Translations under genes and position numbers: made by a program | Origin: Actibacterium sp. XHP0104 | Lineage (GTDB): Bacteria > Pseudomonadota > Alphaproteobacteria > Rhodobacterales > Rhodobacteraceae | Reading direction: 5' to 3' | Assembly (NCBI RefSeq): GCF_025751515.1 | Contig: NZ_JAOWLE010000001.1 | Span: 372,001-436,000, forward strand | Length of the DNA stretch: 64,000 nt | Part shown: positions 43,292-53,272 of the stretch, piece by piece | Position numbering within the stretch: position 1 is the stretch's first letter | Layout: each line of letters begins with the position of its first letter | Notes under the pieces: model-generated | What the model was told of the DNA's origin: nothing | Seen by the model: only the letters and a program-made list of their open reading frames with translations | Database searches by the model: none

Positions 43292-43469
43292 CAGAGAAGT
43301 TCTCAATCGTCTCGTGCCCCGTCTGTCTCATCCCCATGGCGATGATGTCATCGCCGCCCCAGTCGTGGTTCGGGATTGAATAGGCCAAACTGCGGCATGG
43401 CTGCAACATTTTTGGCCGATTTTCTTTGGCGAATAGGGCCTTAGGGGGCGCTAACAGGCGAGATTTCGC

Positions 43470-44315
43470 CTATCCGTCGGCGGGATTCCGGCGCGAGGGC
43501 GGGGTTTCGGCGGCCAGCGGCCAGTAAAAATCGGGCGGAATTCCGGCCTCGGCGCGCTTTTCCTCGTTGAAGGGCGGCTTGAGATCGCCGTGGAAATAGC
43601 GCCGCACCAGCGCGTGAAACGCGTCCTTGGGGTCGGTGTTTTCGCGCCCGCACAGAAAGTGAAACCACTTGGACCCATAGGCCACGTGGCCCACTTCCTC
43701 GGCATAGATCACGTTCAGAGCCTCGACGGTCCTGTCTTCGCCGGCTTTCTCGAACAGGGCGATCATGCCGGGGGTCACGTCCAGCCCGCGCGCCTCGAGC
43801 ACCATCGGCACCACGGCCAACCGGCCCATCAGATCATCGGCGGTATCCTCGGCCGCGCGCCACATGCCGGCATGGGCGTCCAACGCGCCATAGTGGCTGT
43901 CCATCGCATCAAGACAGTCGCATATCAGGTTGAAATGCTTTGATTCCTCGTCGGCAGCCTTGACCCAGTCGTCATAGAATCCGGGCGGCATTTCGATATG
44001 GCCGAACCGGGCGATGATATCCCAGTGCAGGTCAACGGCGTTCAGTTCGATATGGGCAACGGCGTGCAGGATCGCCATGCGCCCGGCGCGGGTGCCGGGG
44101 CGACGGCGCGGCACGTCGCGCGGATCGAGCAGGGCGGGCTTGTCGGGCCTTGCGGGGTGGTCGGGCGGCGAGGCGGTGCCCACGGGCAGGGGCGTGCCCG
44201 CCTGACGCGCGGCGAACCATGCGGCGGCATGGCGGCGCGACAGGGCGGTTTTTTCCTGCGGGTCGGCGGTGCGCAGCACCTGGTCGGCCATCTGGGCCAG
44301 GGTCAGATCGGTCAT
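43470..44315 (-). CDS. DUF455 ferritin-like protein
   Basis: The 281 residues match the DUF455 family of ferritin-like helical-bundle proteins, with potential metal ligands in HAVAHIELNAVDLHWDI, ADEESKHFNLI and IYAEEVGHVAYG. These repeated E/H patterns are typical of a di-iron or similar centre. The biological role is not known. The start overlaps the bcp stop by 4 bases (ATGA), so it is made together with the peroxiredoxin, which hints at an oxidative-stress role. A short hairpin (AGGCGA/TCGCCT, 43456-43471) spans its end. Confidence 0.87.
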   Translation of the reverse strand: MTDLTLAQMADQVLRTADPQEKTALSRRHAAAWFAARQAGTPLPVGTASPPDHPARPDKPALLDPRDVPRRRPGTRAGRMAILHAVAHIELNAVDLHWDIIARFGHIEMPPGFYDDWVKAADEESKHFNLICDCLDAMDSHYGALDAHAGMWRAAEDTADDLMGRLAVVPMVLEARGLDVTPGMIALFEKAGEDRTVEALNVIYAEEVGHVAYGSKWFHFLCGRENTDPKDAFHALVRRYFHGDLKPPFNEEKRAEAGIPPDFYWPLAAETPPSRRNPADG

Positions 44316-44773
44316 AGGGCGCGCACGGCCTCGAGCACCTCTTCGGCGTGGCCGGTGACCTTGACCTTGGGCCAGATGCGGGCGATGCGGCCCTCGGCGT
44401 CGATCAGGAAAGTGGCGCGGGTGATGCCCATGTAGGTGCGGCCATACATGTTCTTTTCGCCCCAGACGCCGTAGCTTTCGCAGACCGTGCCGTTTTCATC
44501 GGACAAGAGCGGAATGCCCAACCCGTGCTTGACGCAGAACTTTTCGTGCTTGGCGACGCTGTCTTTCGAGATGCCAAAAACCTGCGCGCCGGCGGCGGCG
44601 AACTGGTCTTTGAGGGCCGTGAAATCCAGCGCCTCGGTGGTGCAGCCGGGGGTGTCGTCCTTGGGGTAGAAATACAGCACCACGGGGGCCGGGCGCAGGG
44701 CCGACAAGGTGACATCCTGGCCACCATCACGGGGCAGGGTGAAATCGGGCGCGATCTGGCCGGTCTCGGGCAT
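44312..44773 (-). CDS. bcp: Thiol peroxidase of the Bcp/PrxQ type
   Basis: Bcp reduces peroxides with a thiol partner. The 153 residues contain YFYPKDDTPGCTTEALDF with the peroxidatic Cys44. The resolving Cys five residues later (CxxxxC in E. coli Bcp) is Leu/Ala here; other Cys (KFCVKHG, TVCESYG) might resolve instead. The start at 44773 has AAGGAC at about 7 bases; an in-frame start at 44797 adds only a basic tag. It is first of a pair with the DUF455 gene and lies back to back with the AsmA-like gene. Confidence 0.93.
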   Translation of the reverse strand: MPETGQIAPDFTLPRDGGQDVTLSALRPAPVVLYFYPKDDTPGCTTEALDFTALKDQFAAAGAQVFGISKDSVAKHEKFCVKHGLGIPLLSDENGTVCESYGVWGEKNMYGRTYMGITRATFLIDAEGRIARIWPKVKVTGHAEEVLEAVRAL

Positions 44774-44881
44774 TGGTCGTCCTTTCCTCTTTGGCAAAGC
44801 CGTTGAGATGATTTAGGCTTTGAGGCGCGAGGATAGAGCGGCGGCCCACAGAGGCAAGAGCAACAGGCGCCCTTTCGGCAC

Positions 44882-47800
44882 ATGACAGAGCACAAGACCC
44901 AGCCACCCCAAACTGCCCCGCCGCGCGGGCCGCGTCCGCGCGGGCGGTTTGTCATATGGCTGATGATGGCGCTGGCGGTGATGGCTTGCGTGTTTCTGGT
45001 GGCGGTGATGTCGCTGACGGGGCGGGTGGTGATCCTGCCCGACTGGATGAGCGCGCGGATCGAGTCGCGGCTGGATGCGGCGCTGGCCCCGGCCGATCTG
45101 ACGATTGGCCGCACACGGGTCGAGTTTTCGCGCCGCGGCGTGCCGGGGGTCTATTTCAGCGATGTTTCGGTGATGGATGGCGCTGGCCGCCCGCTGGCGC
45201 AGTTGCCCGAGGTCAGCATCACCCTGGCCGGCAAGGCGCTGCTTGAGGGCCGGATCGAATTGCGGCGCGTGGCGCTGAACGGGGCCTCGATCGTGTTGCG
45301 GCGCAGTGCAAGCGGCCAGTTCGACCTGGCCATGGGCGACACGATGCGCCCGGTGCAGGCGCAGTCGCTGGGCCGGGCGCTGGATCAGATCGACCAGGCC
45401 TTTGCCCAGCCGATGCTGGCGGGGGTCGAAACGGTCACCGTCGAGGCGCTGCATGTCAGTTACACCGATGCGCGCGCCGGGCGGTTCTGGCAGGTGCGTG
45501 ACGGGCTGATGACGCTGGACCAGACCGACGAGAACCTGTCGGCGCAGCTGTTCTTTGCGCTTCGCAGCGATGTGGGCGTGCCGTCCGAGGTGGCGATGAG
45601 TTTCGAGACGGTCAAGGGATCGCCCGAGTCGCGGATCTCGGCCAATTTCAGCGATGTTCCAGCGGCCGATATTGCCACGCAATCGCCGGCGCTGGCGTTT
45701 CTGGGGGTGTTGCAGGCGCCGATTTCGGGGGCGATGCGGGGGGGCGTTGCGGCCGATGGCACGCTGGCGCCGCTGAACGCGGCCTTGCAGATCGGGGCAG
45801 GCGCGCTGCGCCCCGAGGCCGACGCCGCGCCGATCCGGTTTGAGCGGGGCCGCGCGTATTTCAGCTATGACCCCGCGCAGGGGCGGATCAACCTTAGCGA
45901 GGTTTCGGTGAAATCGGATGCGCTGAGCCTGACCGCCGAGGGGCATGCCTATCTGAAAGACCATGAAAACGGCTGGCCCAGCAGCCTGACCACCCAGATC
46001 CGCATGCGCCAGGTCGAGCTGACGCCCAAGGGTGTCTTTGCCGAACCGGCGCGGTTTTCCAGCGGGGCGGCCGATTTCAAGCTGACGCTTGACCCGTTCT
46101 CCGCCACCATCGGCCAGGCGGTTCTCAGCGATGAGAACGGCGCCGATTACCGTGGTTCGGGTAAGGTGTCGGTGTCGGATGCGGGCTGGGCGGTGGCGCT
46201 GGATCTGGCGCTGAACCAGATCGAGGATCAGGCGCTGTTGCAGCTTTGGCCGGTGGATGTGGTGCCCAACACGCGCGAGTGGGTTGCGAATAACGTCAAT
46301 GACGGGCTGATCTATGATGTGCGCGGCGCGCTGCGGCTGATACCGGAGGCCGAGCCGGTCGCCAGCCTGACATGGGAATTCCGCGATGCCTCGGTGCGGT
46401 TCCTCAAAACCATGCCGCCGGTGGAAAACGGGTTCGGCTATTCTTCGATCAGCGATAACGCCTTTACGATGGTTCTGGAAAGCGGTTCCGTCACCGCGCC
46501 CAGCGGGGGCCAGGTCGATCCGGCCGGCACGGTGGTGCGGGTGCCCGATATCCGCCAGCGCCCGGCGGTGGGCCATATCACGCTACGCACCGACAGTTCG
46601 ATCGAGGCCATGTTGTCGCTGTTGGATCTGCCGCCGCTGAATGTCATGTCGCGCGCCGGCCAGCCGGTGACGCTGGCCAAGGGGCGTGCCCGGGTCGAGG
46701 TCGATCTGCGGCTGCCTTTGCTCAAGAAGGTTCAGACCAAGGACGTCACCTATGATATGCGCGGCACGCTGACCGGGGTGCGCTCGGAAACCCTGGTCAA
46801 GGGCCGGGTGCTGACCGCCAGCCAGCTAGAGCTGCACGCCGACAACCAGGTGCTGACGATCGGCGGTCAGGCGGCGCTGGACGGGGTGCCGGTGCAGGGC
46901 AGCTGGACCCAGAAGATGGGCCCCGAGCATCGCGGCATCAGCCAGGTCGACGGCGTGGTGATGCTGTCGCAACAGGCGTCGGATGCGTTCCGGCTGGGCC
47001 TGCCGCCGGGCAGTCTCAGTGGTCAGGCCGAAGGCCGGGTCACGCTGTCGATGACCAAGGGGCAGCCGCCCGAGTTCACGCTAAGCTCTGATCTAGAGCG
47101 GCTGGGGATCTCGCTGGCCGGGGTGGGCTGGACCAAACCCCCGGCCGAAAAGGGAACGCTTGAGGTGGCGGGCCAGCTGTCGCAGCCGGCGGTGATCAAC
47201 CGGTTTGACCTGTCGGCGGCCGGTATGACCGCCAGCGAGGGCCGCGCGGTGATGCATGCCGATGGCTCGCTGGACCGGCTGAGTTTCGGCCGGGTTTTGA
47301 TGGGCGGCTGGCTGGATGCGCCGGTCAGCCTGGTCGGACGCGGCGCCGGTGTGCCGCCCGAAATTCAGGTCACCGGTGGCGCGCTGGACCTGCGGGCCAG
47401 CCCGATGCTGAAAGGCGGCGGTGGCGGCGCGGGCGGTCAAAGCCCGATCCGGCTGGCGCTGGATCAGTTGACCGTCTCGCGCTCGATCGAGCTGTTGGGG
47501 GTCGAGGGGGTGCTGGAGCCGGGAGGTGGGCTGCAGGGTAAGCTAAGCGCCGTTCTGCGCGGCGGTGGGCCGGTTGCCATCACTTTGGCGCCAACCAAAC
47601 GCGGCACCGCGATCCGGGTGCGCTCGAACGATGCGGGCGGGGTGCTGCGCGGGGCGGGGATCTTTGAGAAATCGACCGGCGGCTCGATGGATCTGTTGCT
47701 GGCGCCGCTGGGCAAGCCGGGCCATTACGATGGTCAGATTCGCATCGAACGCACACGCGTGCAGGGCGCCCCGGCCTTGGCCGAATTGCTGAGCGCGGTC

Positions 47801-48169
47801 TCGGTCGTGGGCTTGCTGGATGGCGAGGGGCTGGTCTTCACCACGGTCGATGGCCGCTTTCGCTTGACCCCCGCCGGGCTAGAGGTCAAACGGAGCAGCG
47901 CTGTCGGTCCGTCGCTGGGAATTTCGATGGCAGGGGTGATGGATTTCGGAACCGGAAAGATGCACATGCAGGGCGTGATTTCGCCGGTCTACATGATCAA
48001 CGGCATCGGCCAGATCTTCAGCCGCCGGGGCGAGGGGCTGTTCGGGTTCAACTATGCGCTGCGCGGCGACGCCAAGGCGCCCGAGGTCAAGGTCAACCCG
48101 CTGTCGATCCTGACGCCGGGCATGTTCCGCGAGATTTTCCGCAGTGCCCCGCCGGAGTTGCCCGAATGA
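44882..48169 (+). CDS. AsmA/YhdP-like envelope protein (DUF3971)
   Basis: This 1095-residue protein has a Pro/Arg-rich cytosolic N-terminus, one membrane helix (about 24-46) and a very long beta-rich periplasmic part with YhdP/AsmA features ([20 protein letters not shown] near the start; [15 protein letters not shown] at the end). AsmA-like proteins are thought to form bridges that move phospholipids to the outer membrane, which fits the envelope genes elsewhere in the window. The stop overlaps the queA start by 4 bases. Family assignment is by layout and a few blocks. Confidence 0.85.
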   Translation: MTEHKTQPPQTAPPRGPRPRGRFVIWLMMALAVMACVFLVAVMSLTGRVVILPDWMSARIESRLDAALAPADLTIGRTRVEFSRRGVPGVYFSDVSVMDGAGRPLAQLPEVSITLAGKALLEGRIELRRVALNGASIVLRRSASGQFDLAMGDTMRPVQAQSLGRALDQIDQAFAQPMLAGVETVTVEALHVSYTDARAGRFWQVRDGLMTLDQTDENLSAQLFFALRSDVGVPSEVAMSFETVKGSPESRISANFSDVPAADIATQSPALAFLGVLQAPISGAMRGGVAADGTLAPLNAALQIGAGALRPEADAAPIRFERGRAYFSYDPAQGRINLSEVSVKSDALSLTAEGHAYLKDHENGWPSSLTTQIRMRQVELTPKGVFAEPARFSSGAADFKLTLDPFSATIGQAVLSDENGADYRGSGKVSVSDAGWAVALDLALNQIEDQALLQLWPVDVVPNTREWVANNVNDGLIYDVRGALRLIPEAEPVASLTWEFRDASVRFLKTMPPVENGFGYSSISDNAFTMVLESGSVTAPSGGQVDPAGTVVRVPDIRQRPAVGHITLRTDSSIEAMLSLLDLPPLNVMSRAGQPVTLAKGRARVEVDLRLPLLKKVQTKDVTYDMRGTLTGVRSETLVKGRVLTASQLELHADNQVLTIGGQAALDGVPVQGSWTQKMGPEHRGISQVDGVVMLSQQASDAFRLGLPPGSLSGQAEGRVTLSMTKGQPPEFTLSSDLERLGISLAGVGWTKPPAEKGTLEVAGQLSQPAVINRFDLSAAGMTASEGRAVMHADGSLDRLSFGRVLMGGWLDAPVSLVGRGAGVPPEIQVTGGALDLRASPMLKGGGGGAGGQSPIRLALDQLTVSRSIELLGVEGVLEPGGGLQGKLSAVLRGGGPVAITLAPTKRGTAIRVRSNDAGGVLRGAGIFEKSTGGSMDLLLAPLGKPGHYDGQIRIERTRVQGAPALAELLSAVSVVGLLDGEGLVFTTVDGRFRLTPAGLEVKRSSAVGPSLGISMAGVMDFGTGKMHMQGVISPVYMINGIGQIFSRRGEGLFGFNYALRGDAKAPEVKVNPLSILTPGMFREIFRSAPPELPE

Positions 48170-49215
48170 AGCTGTCCGATTTCGATTTCCACCTGCCGGA
48201 TGAGCTGATTGCCACCCGGCCGGCCAAGCCGCGCCCCTCGGCGCGTTTGCTGGTGGCGCAGGGCGATACGATCACTGACAAGCATGTCTATGACCTGCCC
48301 GAATTCTTGCGCCCGGGCGACCGGCTGATCCTGAACAACACCAAGGTCATCCCCGCGCGGCTGTTCGGCCGCCGCCCGCGCATGACCCCGCAGGGCCCGG
48401 TTGAGGCCAAGGTCGAGATCACCCTGATCGAGCCGCGCCCCGGCGGGCAATGGGCGGCGCTGGCGAAACCGCTGCGCAAGCTGCAAGAGGGCGAAGAGAT
48501 CCTGTTCTCGGACGCGCTAAGCGCCCGTGTGGCCGAGCGCGGCACGGATGGCGTTGTGCTGTCGTTCAACCTGACGGGCGATGATTTCGACGCGGCGCTG
48601 GCCGAGGCCGGCGCGATGCCGCTGCCGCCCTATATCGCCGCCAAACGCCCCGCTGACGCGCAGGACAAGGACGATTACCAGACGGTCTTTGCCCGCCATT
48701 CCGGCGCGGTGGCGGCGCCCACGGCCAGCCTGCACTTTGATCAGGCCCTGCTGGCCACGCTGCGCGAGCGCGGCGTCGAATTCACCGAGGTGACGCTGCA
48801 TGTGGGGGCGGGGACCTTCCTGCCGGTCAAGGTCGATGACGTCAGCCAGCACAAGATGCATGCTGAATGGGGCGAGGTCACCGCCGAGGCCGCCGCGCAG
48901 ATCAACGCCACCCGCGCGGCCGGTGGGCGGATCATCCCGGTGGGCACCACCGCGCTGCGCCTGATCGAAAGCGCGGCCCAGGCTGATGGTACCATGCAGC
49001 CCTGGCAGGGCGAGACCGACATCTTTATCACGCCGGGCTACGGGTTCCGGGTGACCGATGCATTGATGACCAATTTCCACCTGCCCAAATCGACGCTGAT
49101 GATGCTGGTCTCGGCGCTGATGGGCCCCGACCGTATCCGGGCGATCTATGCCCATGCGGTTGACCGGGGGTACCGGTTCTTTTCTTATGGGGATGCGTCG
49201 CTGCTGATCCCCTAG
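48166..49215 (+). CDS. queA: S-adenosylmethionine:tRNA ribosyltransferase-isomerase
   Basis: QueA transfers and isomerises the ribosyl part of SAM onto preQ1 in tRNA to make epoxyqueuosine. The 349 residues show the standard start ([20 protein letters not shown]), [41 protein letters not shown] and [17 protein letters not shown]. It overlaps the AsmA-like gene by ATGA. The partner tgt is not in the window on this side; the next gene is an MFS transporter. Confidence 0.97.
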   Translation: MKLSDFDFHLPDELIATRPAKPRPSARLLVAQGDTITDKHVYDLPEFLRPGDRLILNNTKVIPARLFGRRPRMTPQGPVEAKVEITLIEPRPGGQWAALAKPLRKLQEGEEILFSDALSARVAERGTDGVVLSFNLTGDDFDAALAEAGAMPLPPYIAAKRPADAQDKDDYQTVFARHSGAVAAPTASLHFDQALLATLRERGVEFTEVTLHVGAGTFLPVKVDDVSQHKMHAEWGEVTAEAAAQINATRAAGGRIIPVGTTALRLIESAAQADGTMQPWQGETDIFITPGYGFRVTDALMTNFHLPKSTLMMLVSALMGPDRIRAIYAHAVDRGYRFFSYGDASLLIP

Positions 49216-49304
49216 CGGCGCGTTTGGACGACAGGATGTCGTGCGTGGCCCTTGATGGGGGCCGCGACGCTGCTAGATCGTGCCGCATGTGATTGGAGTA
49301 TGCC

Positions 49305-50567
49305 GTGATCAAGGTGTTGGGCTCTTCGTGGGCGTTGCTGCTGGGCGTGCTGTTGCTGATGATCGGCAACGGCCTGCAAGGCACGTTGCTGGGCCTGCGC
49401 GGCGAGATCGAGGGCTTTTCCACCTTCGAGATCTCGCTGGTGATGTCGGGCTATTTCCTGGGCTTCCTCGGCGGTTCGCGCCTGGCGCCCGAGATGATCC
49501 GGCGGGTGGGGCATGTGCGGGTGTTCGCCGCGCTGGCCTCATTCATCTCGGCGGCGCTGATCCTGTTTCCGGTGGTTGCCGATCCGTGGGTCTGGATCGG
49601 GCTGCGGATTATCGTCGGGTTCTGCTTTTCGGGCGTTTACGTGACCTCGGAAAGCTGGCTGAACAACTCGGCCAGCAATGAAACGCGGGGCCAGGCGCTG
49701 TCGGCCTATATGATCGTGCAGATGCTGGGGCTTGTGGCGGCGCAGGCGATCCTGACGCTGGGCGATCCGTCGGGGTTCGTGCTGTTCATCATTCCCTCGG
49801 TGCTGGTGTCGATCGCCTTTGCGCCGATCCTGCTGTCGGCCCAGCCGATGCCGGCCTTTGGGCGCACACAGCCGCTAAGCATCGCGCGGCTCTATCGCAT
49901 CTCGCCCTTGGGCTGCGTCGGCATGTTTCTGGTCGGCGGCATCTATTCGGCCCTGCTGGGCATGGCCTCGGTCTATGGGGTCAAGGCCGGGCTGAGCGTG
50001 CCCGAGATCTCCACCTTTATCGGCGCGATGTTCGTGGGCGGGCTGTTGTTGCAATACCCGATCGGCTGGTTGTCGGACCGGATGGACCGGCGGCACCTGA
50101 TCTTTGGCGCAGCCGTGATCGGGGCCCTGGGGGCGCTGGCGGGGCTTGCTATGGGCGGGGTTTTGCCTGCGCTGGTCGTTGCTTCGGCGGTGATCGGGGG
50201 GATGACCAACCCGCTTTACGCGCTGCTGATTGCCCATACCAACGATTTCATCGAGCACGAGGACATGGCCGCCGCATCGGGCGGGCTGATCTTTCTGAAC
50301 GGTATGGGGGCCGTCGCTGGCCCGCTGATCACCGGCTGGATCATGGGGCAGCTTGGGCCGGGCGGGTTTTTCGTGTTCATTGCCGCGCTGATGGGCGCGC
50401 TGGCCGCCTATGCCGCCTGGCGGATGACCCGGCGCCCGGCGCCTGACACAGACCATACCGGCGCCTATGCGCATGTCATGGCGGCCTCTTCGCCGGTCGC
50501 GGTCGAGCTGGCGCAAGAGGTGTTCCAGGATGGGCTGGATGAGGCCGCCGAAGAGCGAAACCATTAA
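49305..50567 (+). CDS. Major facilitator superfamily transporter
   Basis: A 420-residue protein with about twelve membrane helices and MFS loop motifs (SGYFLGFLGGSRLAPEMIRR between helices 2 and 3; GWLSDRMDRRHLIFG between 8 and 9). The tail (about 375-420) is soluble and acidic. The substrate is unknown; the sequence resembles a group of uncharacterised alphaproteobacterial MFS proteins rather than sugar or drug pumps with clear motifs. GTG at 49305 is chosen for the GGAG six bases upstream; a TTG at 49293 is also in frame. Confidence 0.87.
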   Translation: MIKVLGSSWALLLGVLLLMIGNGLQGTLLGLRGEIEGFSTFEISLVMSGYFLGFLGGSRLAPEMIRRVGHVRVFAALASFISAALILFPVVADPWVWIGLRIIVGFCFSGVYVTSESWLNNSASNETRGQALSAYMIVQMLGLVAAQAILTLGDPSGFVLFIIPSVLVSIAFAPILLSAQPMPAFGRTQPLSIARLYRISPLGCVGMFLVGGIYSALLGMASVYGVKAGLSVPEISTFIGAMFVGGLLLQYPIGWLSDRMDRRHLIFGAAVIGALGALAGLAMGGVLPALVVASAVIGGMTNPLYALLIAHTNDFIEHEDMAAASGGLIFLNGMGAVAGPLITGWIMGQLGPGGFFVFIAALMGALAAYAAWRMTRRPAPDTDHTGAYAHVMAASSPVAVELAQEVFQDGLDEAAEERNH

Positions 50568-50631
50568 TTTCCTTGCGGGATTGCCCGAGTTCTGAAACGC
50601 TGATTTCAGCGAACAGGCACGGGAGGTGCAG

Positions 50632-51204
50632 ATGACCACAGCGCAAGAGGTCAGGGATTTCTGGCTGGGCGAGGTCGGGCCAGAAGGGTGGTATGCTGGC
50701 GGCGACGAATTGGACGCGCGCATCCGGGACCGGTTCGAGGATCTGTGGCTTCAGGCGCGCAAGGGCGGGCTGCATGATTGGCTGGCCAACCCGGCCGATA
50801 CGCTGTCCTATCTGCTGCTGACCGACCAGTTTCCGCGCAACATGTTCCGGGGCGACGCGCAGGCTTTTGCCACCGATGCCATGGCGCGCACCGCAGCCAA
50901 GAATGCCATCGCCAAAGAGTTCGACATGCGCATTCCCACGCCTGAAAGACAGTTCTTTTACCTGCCGCTGATGCATTCGGAAACCATGACCGATCAGGAC
51001 CGGTGCGTTCGGCTGATGATGCTGAGCATGCCCGGCGATGACGGCGAAAACCTGCTGCATGCGCGTGCCCATCGCGAGATCATTCGGCGCTTTGGGCGTT
51101 TCCCCTACCGCAATGCCGCCTTGTCCAGAGAGACTAGCCCGGCCGAGCAGGATTTCCTTGATAAGGGCGGATATGCCAAGATTGTCGCCCGTCTAAAAGG
51201 GTGA
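50632..51204 (+). CDS. DUF924 family protein
   Basis: The 190 residues match DUF924, helical proteins with a TPR-like fold. Conserved blocks are DFWLGEVGPEGWYAGG, LLLTDQFPRNMFRGDAQAF, FFYLPLMHSE and HREIIRRFGRFPYRN. No function is established. GGGAGG about 6 bases before the ATG at 50632 fixes the start. It stands alone between the MFS gene and the AT-rich gap upstream of lpd. Confidence 0.88.
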   Translation: MTTAQEVRDFWLGEVGPEGWYAGGDELDARIRDRFEDLWLQARKGGLHDWLANPADTLSYLLLTDQFPRNMFRGDAQAFATDAMARTAAKNAIAKEFDMRIPTPERQFFYLPLMHSETMTDQDRCVRLMMLSMPGDDGENLLHARAHREIIRRFGRFPYRNAALSRETSPAEQDFLDKGGYAKIVARLKG

Positions 51205-51223
51205 TTATGGCTGGCATCTTGCC

Positions 51224-51300
51224 GATAATAGTCTGAAAACAAGTCATAAATATAGAGTATAGAAATATAATTTAATGATTAAGTTAATTTTTTGATAACC
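51224..51300. other. Strongly AT-rich patch upstream of lpd
   Basis: Only 15 of these 77 bases are G or C, in a window that is otherwise GC-rich. It contains several TTAA words (51272, 51279, 51284). Downstream of it, GATCTGGGC/GCCCGAGATC (51327-51351) can form a hairpin with a one-base bulge. I see no gene here; it may be a promoter, a UP element or a nucleoid-protein site for lpd. Confidence 0.6.
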
Positions 51301-51434
51301 TTGCCGTGATGGCGCTGATGGCGGTGGATCTGGGCGGTTTTGCCCGAGATCTGGGTACCATCCTCAGCAGCGGCGTTGAGTGTTGTTCAGAAATAGTTTA
51401 ATGGCACAACAGTTTCAGGCTTGAGGAGGGGCTG

Positions 51435-52829
51435 ATGGCTGCCAAGGAATATGATCTGATCGTGATCGGCGCAGGGCCGGGCGGATATGTCGCCGCGATC
51501 CGTGGCGCTCAGCTGGGGCTGAAGGTCGCGATCGTCGAGCGCGAGCATCTGGGCGGGATCTGCCTGAACTGGGGATGCATACCGACCAAGGCGCTGCTGC
51601 GCAGTTCCGAAGTTTTTCACCTGATGCACCGGGCCAAGGAATTTGGTCTCAAGGCCGACAATCTGGGCTATGATCTGGATGCCGTGGTCAAGCGGTCGCG
51701 CGATGTGGCCGCGCAGCTGTCGGGCGGCATCGGCCATCTGATGAAGAAGAACAAGATCGATGTGGTCATGGGCGCGGCGACCCTTCCCGCCAGGGGCAAG
51801 GTCTCGGTCAAGACCGACAAGGGCGCCCAGGATCTGGCCGCCAAACACATCATTCTGGCCACCGGCGCCCGCGCGCGCGAGTTGCCGGGGCTTGAGGCCG
51901 ACGGCGATCTGGTCTGGACCTACAAACACGCGCTGAAACCGGTACGGATGCCGAAAAAGCTGCTGGTCATCGGCTCGGGCGCGATCGGGATCGAGTTCGC
52001 CAGTTTCTACAACACGCTGGGCGCCGACACGACCGTGGTCGAGGTGCTGGACCGCGTGCTGCCCGTCGAAGACGCCGAGATCAGCGCCTTTGCCAAGAAG
52101 CAATTCACCAAGCAGGGCATGAAGATCATGGAGAAATCCGCGGTCAAGAAGCTGGATCGCGGCAAGGGCAAGGTGACCGCCCATATCGAAACCGGCGGCA
52201 AGGTGATCACGCAGGACTTCGACACGGTGATTTCGGCCGTGGGGATCGTGGGCAATGTCGAGGGTCTGGGGCTAGAGGCCCTGGGCGTCAAAATCGACCG
52301 CACCCATGTGGTGACCGACGAATATTGCCGCACCGGTGTCGATGGCCTTTATGCCATTGGCGACATCGCCGGCGCGCCCTGGCTGGCGCACAAGGCCAGC
52401 CACGAGGGCGTCATGGTGGCCGAGCTGATCGCGGGCGGCAAGCCGCATCCGGTCAAACCCGAAAGCATCGCCGGCTGCACCTATTGCCATCCGCAGGTGG
52501 CAAGCGTCGGCTATACCGAGGCCAAGGCCAAGGAGCTGGGCTATGAGGTCAAGGTCGGGCGCTTTCCGTTCATGGGCAACGGCAAGGCGATTGCATTGGG
52601 CGAACCCGAGGGCATGGTGAAAACCGTGTTCGATGCAAAGACCGGCGAGTTGCTGGGCGCCCATATGGTCGGCGCCGAGGTGACCGAGATGATCCAGGGC
52701 TATATCGTCGGCCGCACGCTGGAAACCACCGAGGCCGAGCTGATGGAAACCGTTTTCCCGCATCCGACGCTGAGCGAGATGATGCATGAAAGCGTGTTGG
52801 ACGCCTATGGCCGCGTGATCCACATGTGA
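51435..52829 (+). CDS. lpdA: Dihydrolipoyl dehydrogenase
   Basis: This FAD enzyme (E3) reoxidises lipoamide in the pyruvate or 2-oxoglutarate dehydrogenase complexes or glycine cleavage. The 464 residues have the FAD fold IGAGPGGYVAAIRGAQLG, the redox pair Cys43-Cys48 (GGICLNWGCIPTK), the NAD fold LLVIGSGAIGIEFAS and the C-terminal His-Glu dyad in HPHPTLSEMMHE. GAGGAGGGG precedes the ATG. No E1/E2 genes are next to it in the window, so which complex it serves is open; a terminator follows immediately. Confidence 0.96.
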   Translation: MAAKEYDLIVIGAGPGGYVAAIRGAQLGLKVAIVEREHLGGICLNWGCIPTKALLRSSEVFHLMHRAKEFGLKADNLGYDLDAVVKRSRDVAAQLSGGIGHLMKKNKIDVVMGAATLPARGKVSVKTDKGAQDLAAKHIILATGARARELPGLEADGDLVWTYKHALKPVRMPKKLLVIGSGAIGIEFASFYNTLGADTTVVEVLDRVLPVEDAEISAFAKKQFTKQGMKIMEKSAVKKLDRGKGKVTAHIETGGKVITQDFDTVISAVGIVGNVEGLGLEALGVKIDRTHVVTDEYCRTGVDGLYAIGDIAGAPWLAHKASHEGVMVAELIAGGKPHPVKPESIAGCTYCHPQVASVGYTEAKAKELGYEVKVGRFPFMGNGKAIALGEPEGMVKTVFDAKTGELLGAHMVGAEVTEMIQGYIVGRTLETTEAELMETVFPHPTLSEMMHESVLDAYGRVIHM

Positions 52830-52851
52830 TCGGGCCGAAACGGCAGATCAG

Positions 52852-52881
52852 AACGGCGCCCCCAAGAGGGGCGCCGTTTTT
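52852..52881. terminator. Bidirectional terminator between lpd and DUF1330 genes
   Basis: AACGGCGCCCC (52852-52862) pairs perfectly with GGGGCGCCGTT (52868-52878), loop 5 bases, followed by a run of T to 52881. On the opposite strand the stem is also close to the DUF1330 stop at 52884. Confidence 0.92.
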
Positions 52882-52883
52882 CG

Positions 52884-53171
52884 TTACATCGGGTCGAGCA
52901 GGGTGATGGTGGTCTGTGCCCCGGCGCGACGCAGCGCGTGGGTGTCGGCCAGCTCGGGGTCGTTGATCCAGTCGCGCGCGGCCTGGGCGTCGGGAAAGCT
53001 GAGGATGACATGCGCCTGCGCGCCGCCGCCGTTTGATTCAAGGATCTCACGGCTGCCGCCGGCCAGGGCCTTGCCGCCGTGCTTTTTCACGGCCGCGCCG
53101 CCGACCTTGAAATAGGCGGCAAGGGTGTCGGGATCGGTGGGGGCAAGGTTTACGACGACGAAATGTGGCAT
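52884..53171 (-). CDS. DUF1330 family protein
   Basis: The 95 residues form a small dimeric alpha-beta barrel-type (ferredoxin-like) domain: HFVVVNLAPTDPDTLAAYFK, SREILESNGGGAQAHVILSF and FPDAQAARDWINDPEL. DUF1330 proteins have no agreed function, though some resemble antibiotic-biosynthesis monooxygenase-type dimers. It is divergent from a LysR regulator with a shared 101-base control region, so it is the regulator's likeliest target. Confidence 0.88.
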   Translation of the reverse strand: MPHFVVVNLAPTDPDTLAAYFKVGGAAVKKHGGKALAGGSREILESNGGGAQAHVILSFPDAQAARDWINDPELADTHALRRAGAQTTITLLDPM

Positions 53172-53230
53172 GGCGCGCTCCGCTGAGATGTAGGGCTTTC
53201 AGCTTATGTTTGGTCGGGCTGTGGGAAAAT

Positions 53231-53249
53231 TGTATAAGCCTGCAATACA
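53231..53249. promoter_or_regulatory. Candidate LysR operator (T-N11-A palindrome)
   Basis: TGTAT-N9-ATACA is a perfect 5-bp inverted repeat containing the T-N11-A core used by LysR regulators. It lies 24 bases before the lysR-type gene start, in the region shared with the divergent DUF1330 gene. Confidence 0.55.
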
Positions 53250-53272
53250 CCTGATCGAAAATAGGGGTAGTC

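Noticed and set aside
51272-51287. TTAA...TTAA as a CtrA site in the AT-rich patch
   Set aside because: The spacing between the outer TTAA words is 8, not the 7 of the CtrA consensus, and TTAA words are expected in such AT-rich DNA.
51309-51401. A 30-codon open frame (MALMAVDLGGFARDLGT...) upstream of lpd
   Set aside because: No ribosome site, no recognisable feature, and it runs through a hairpin; more likely chance.
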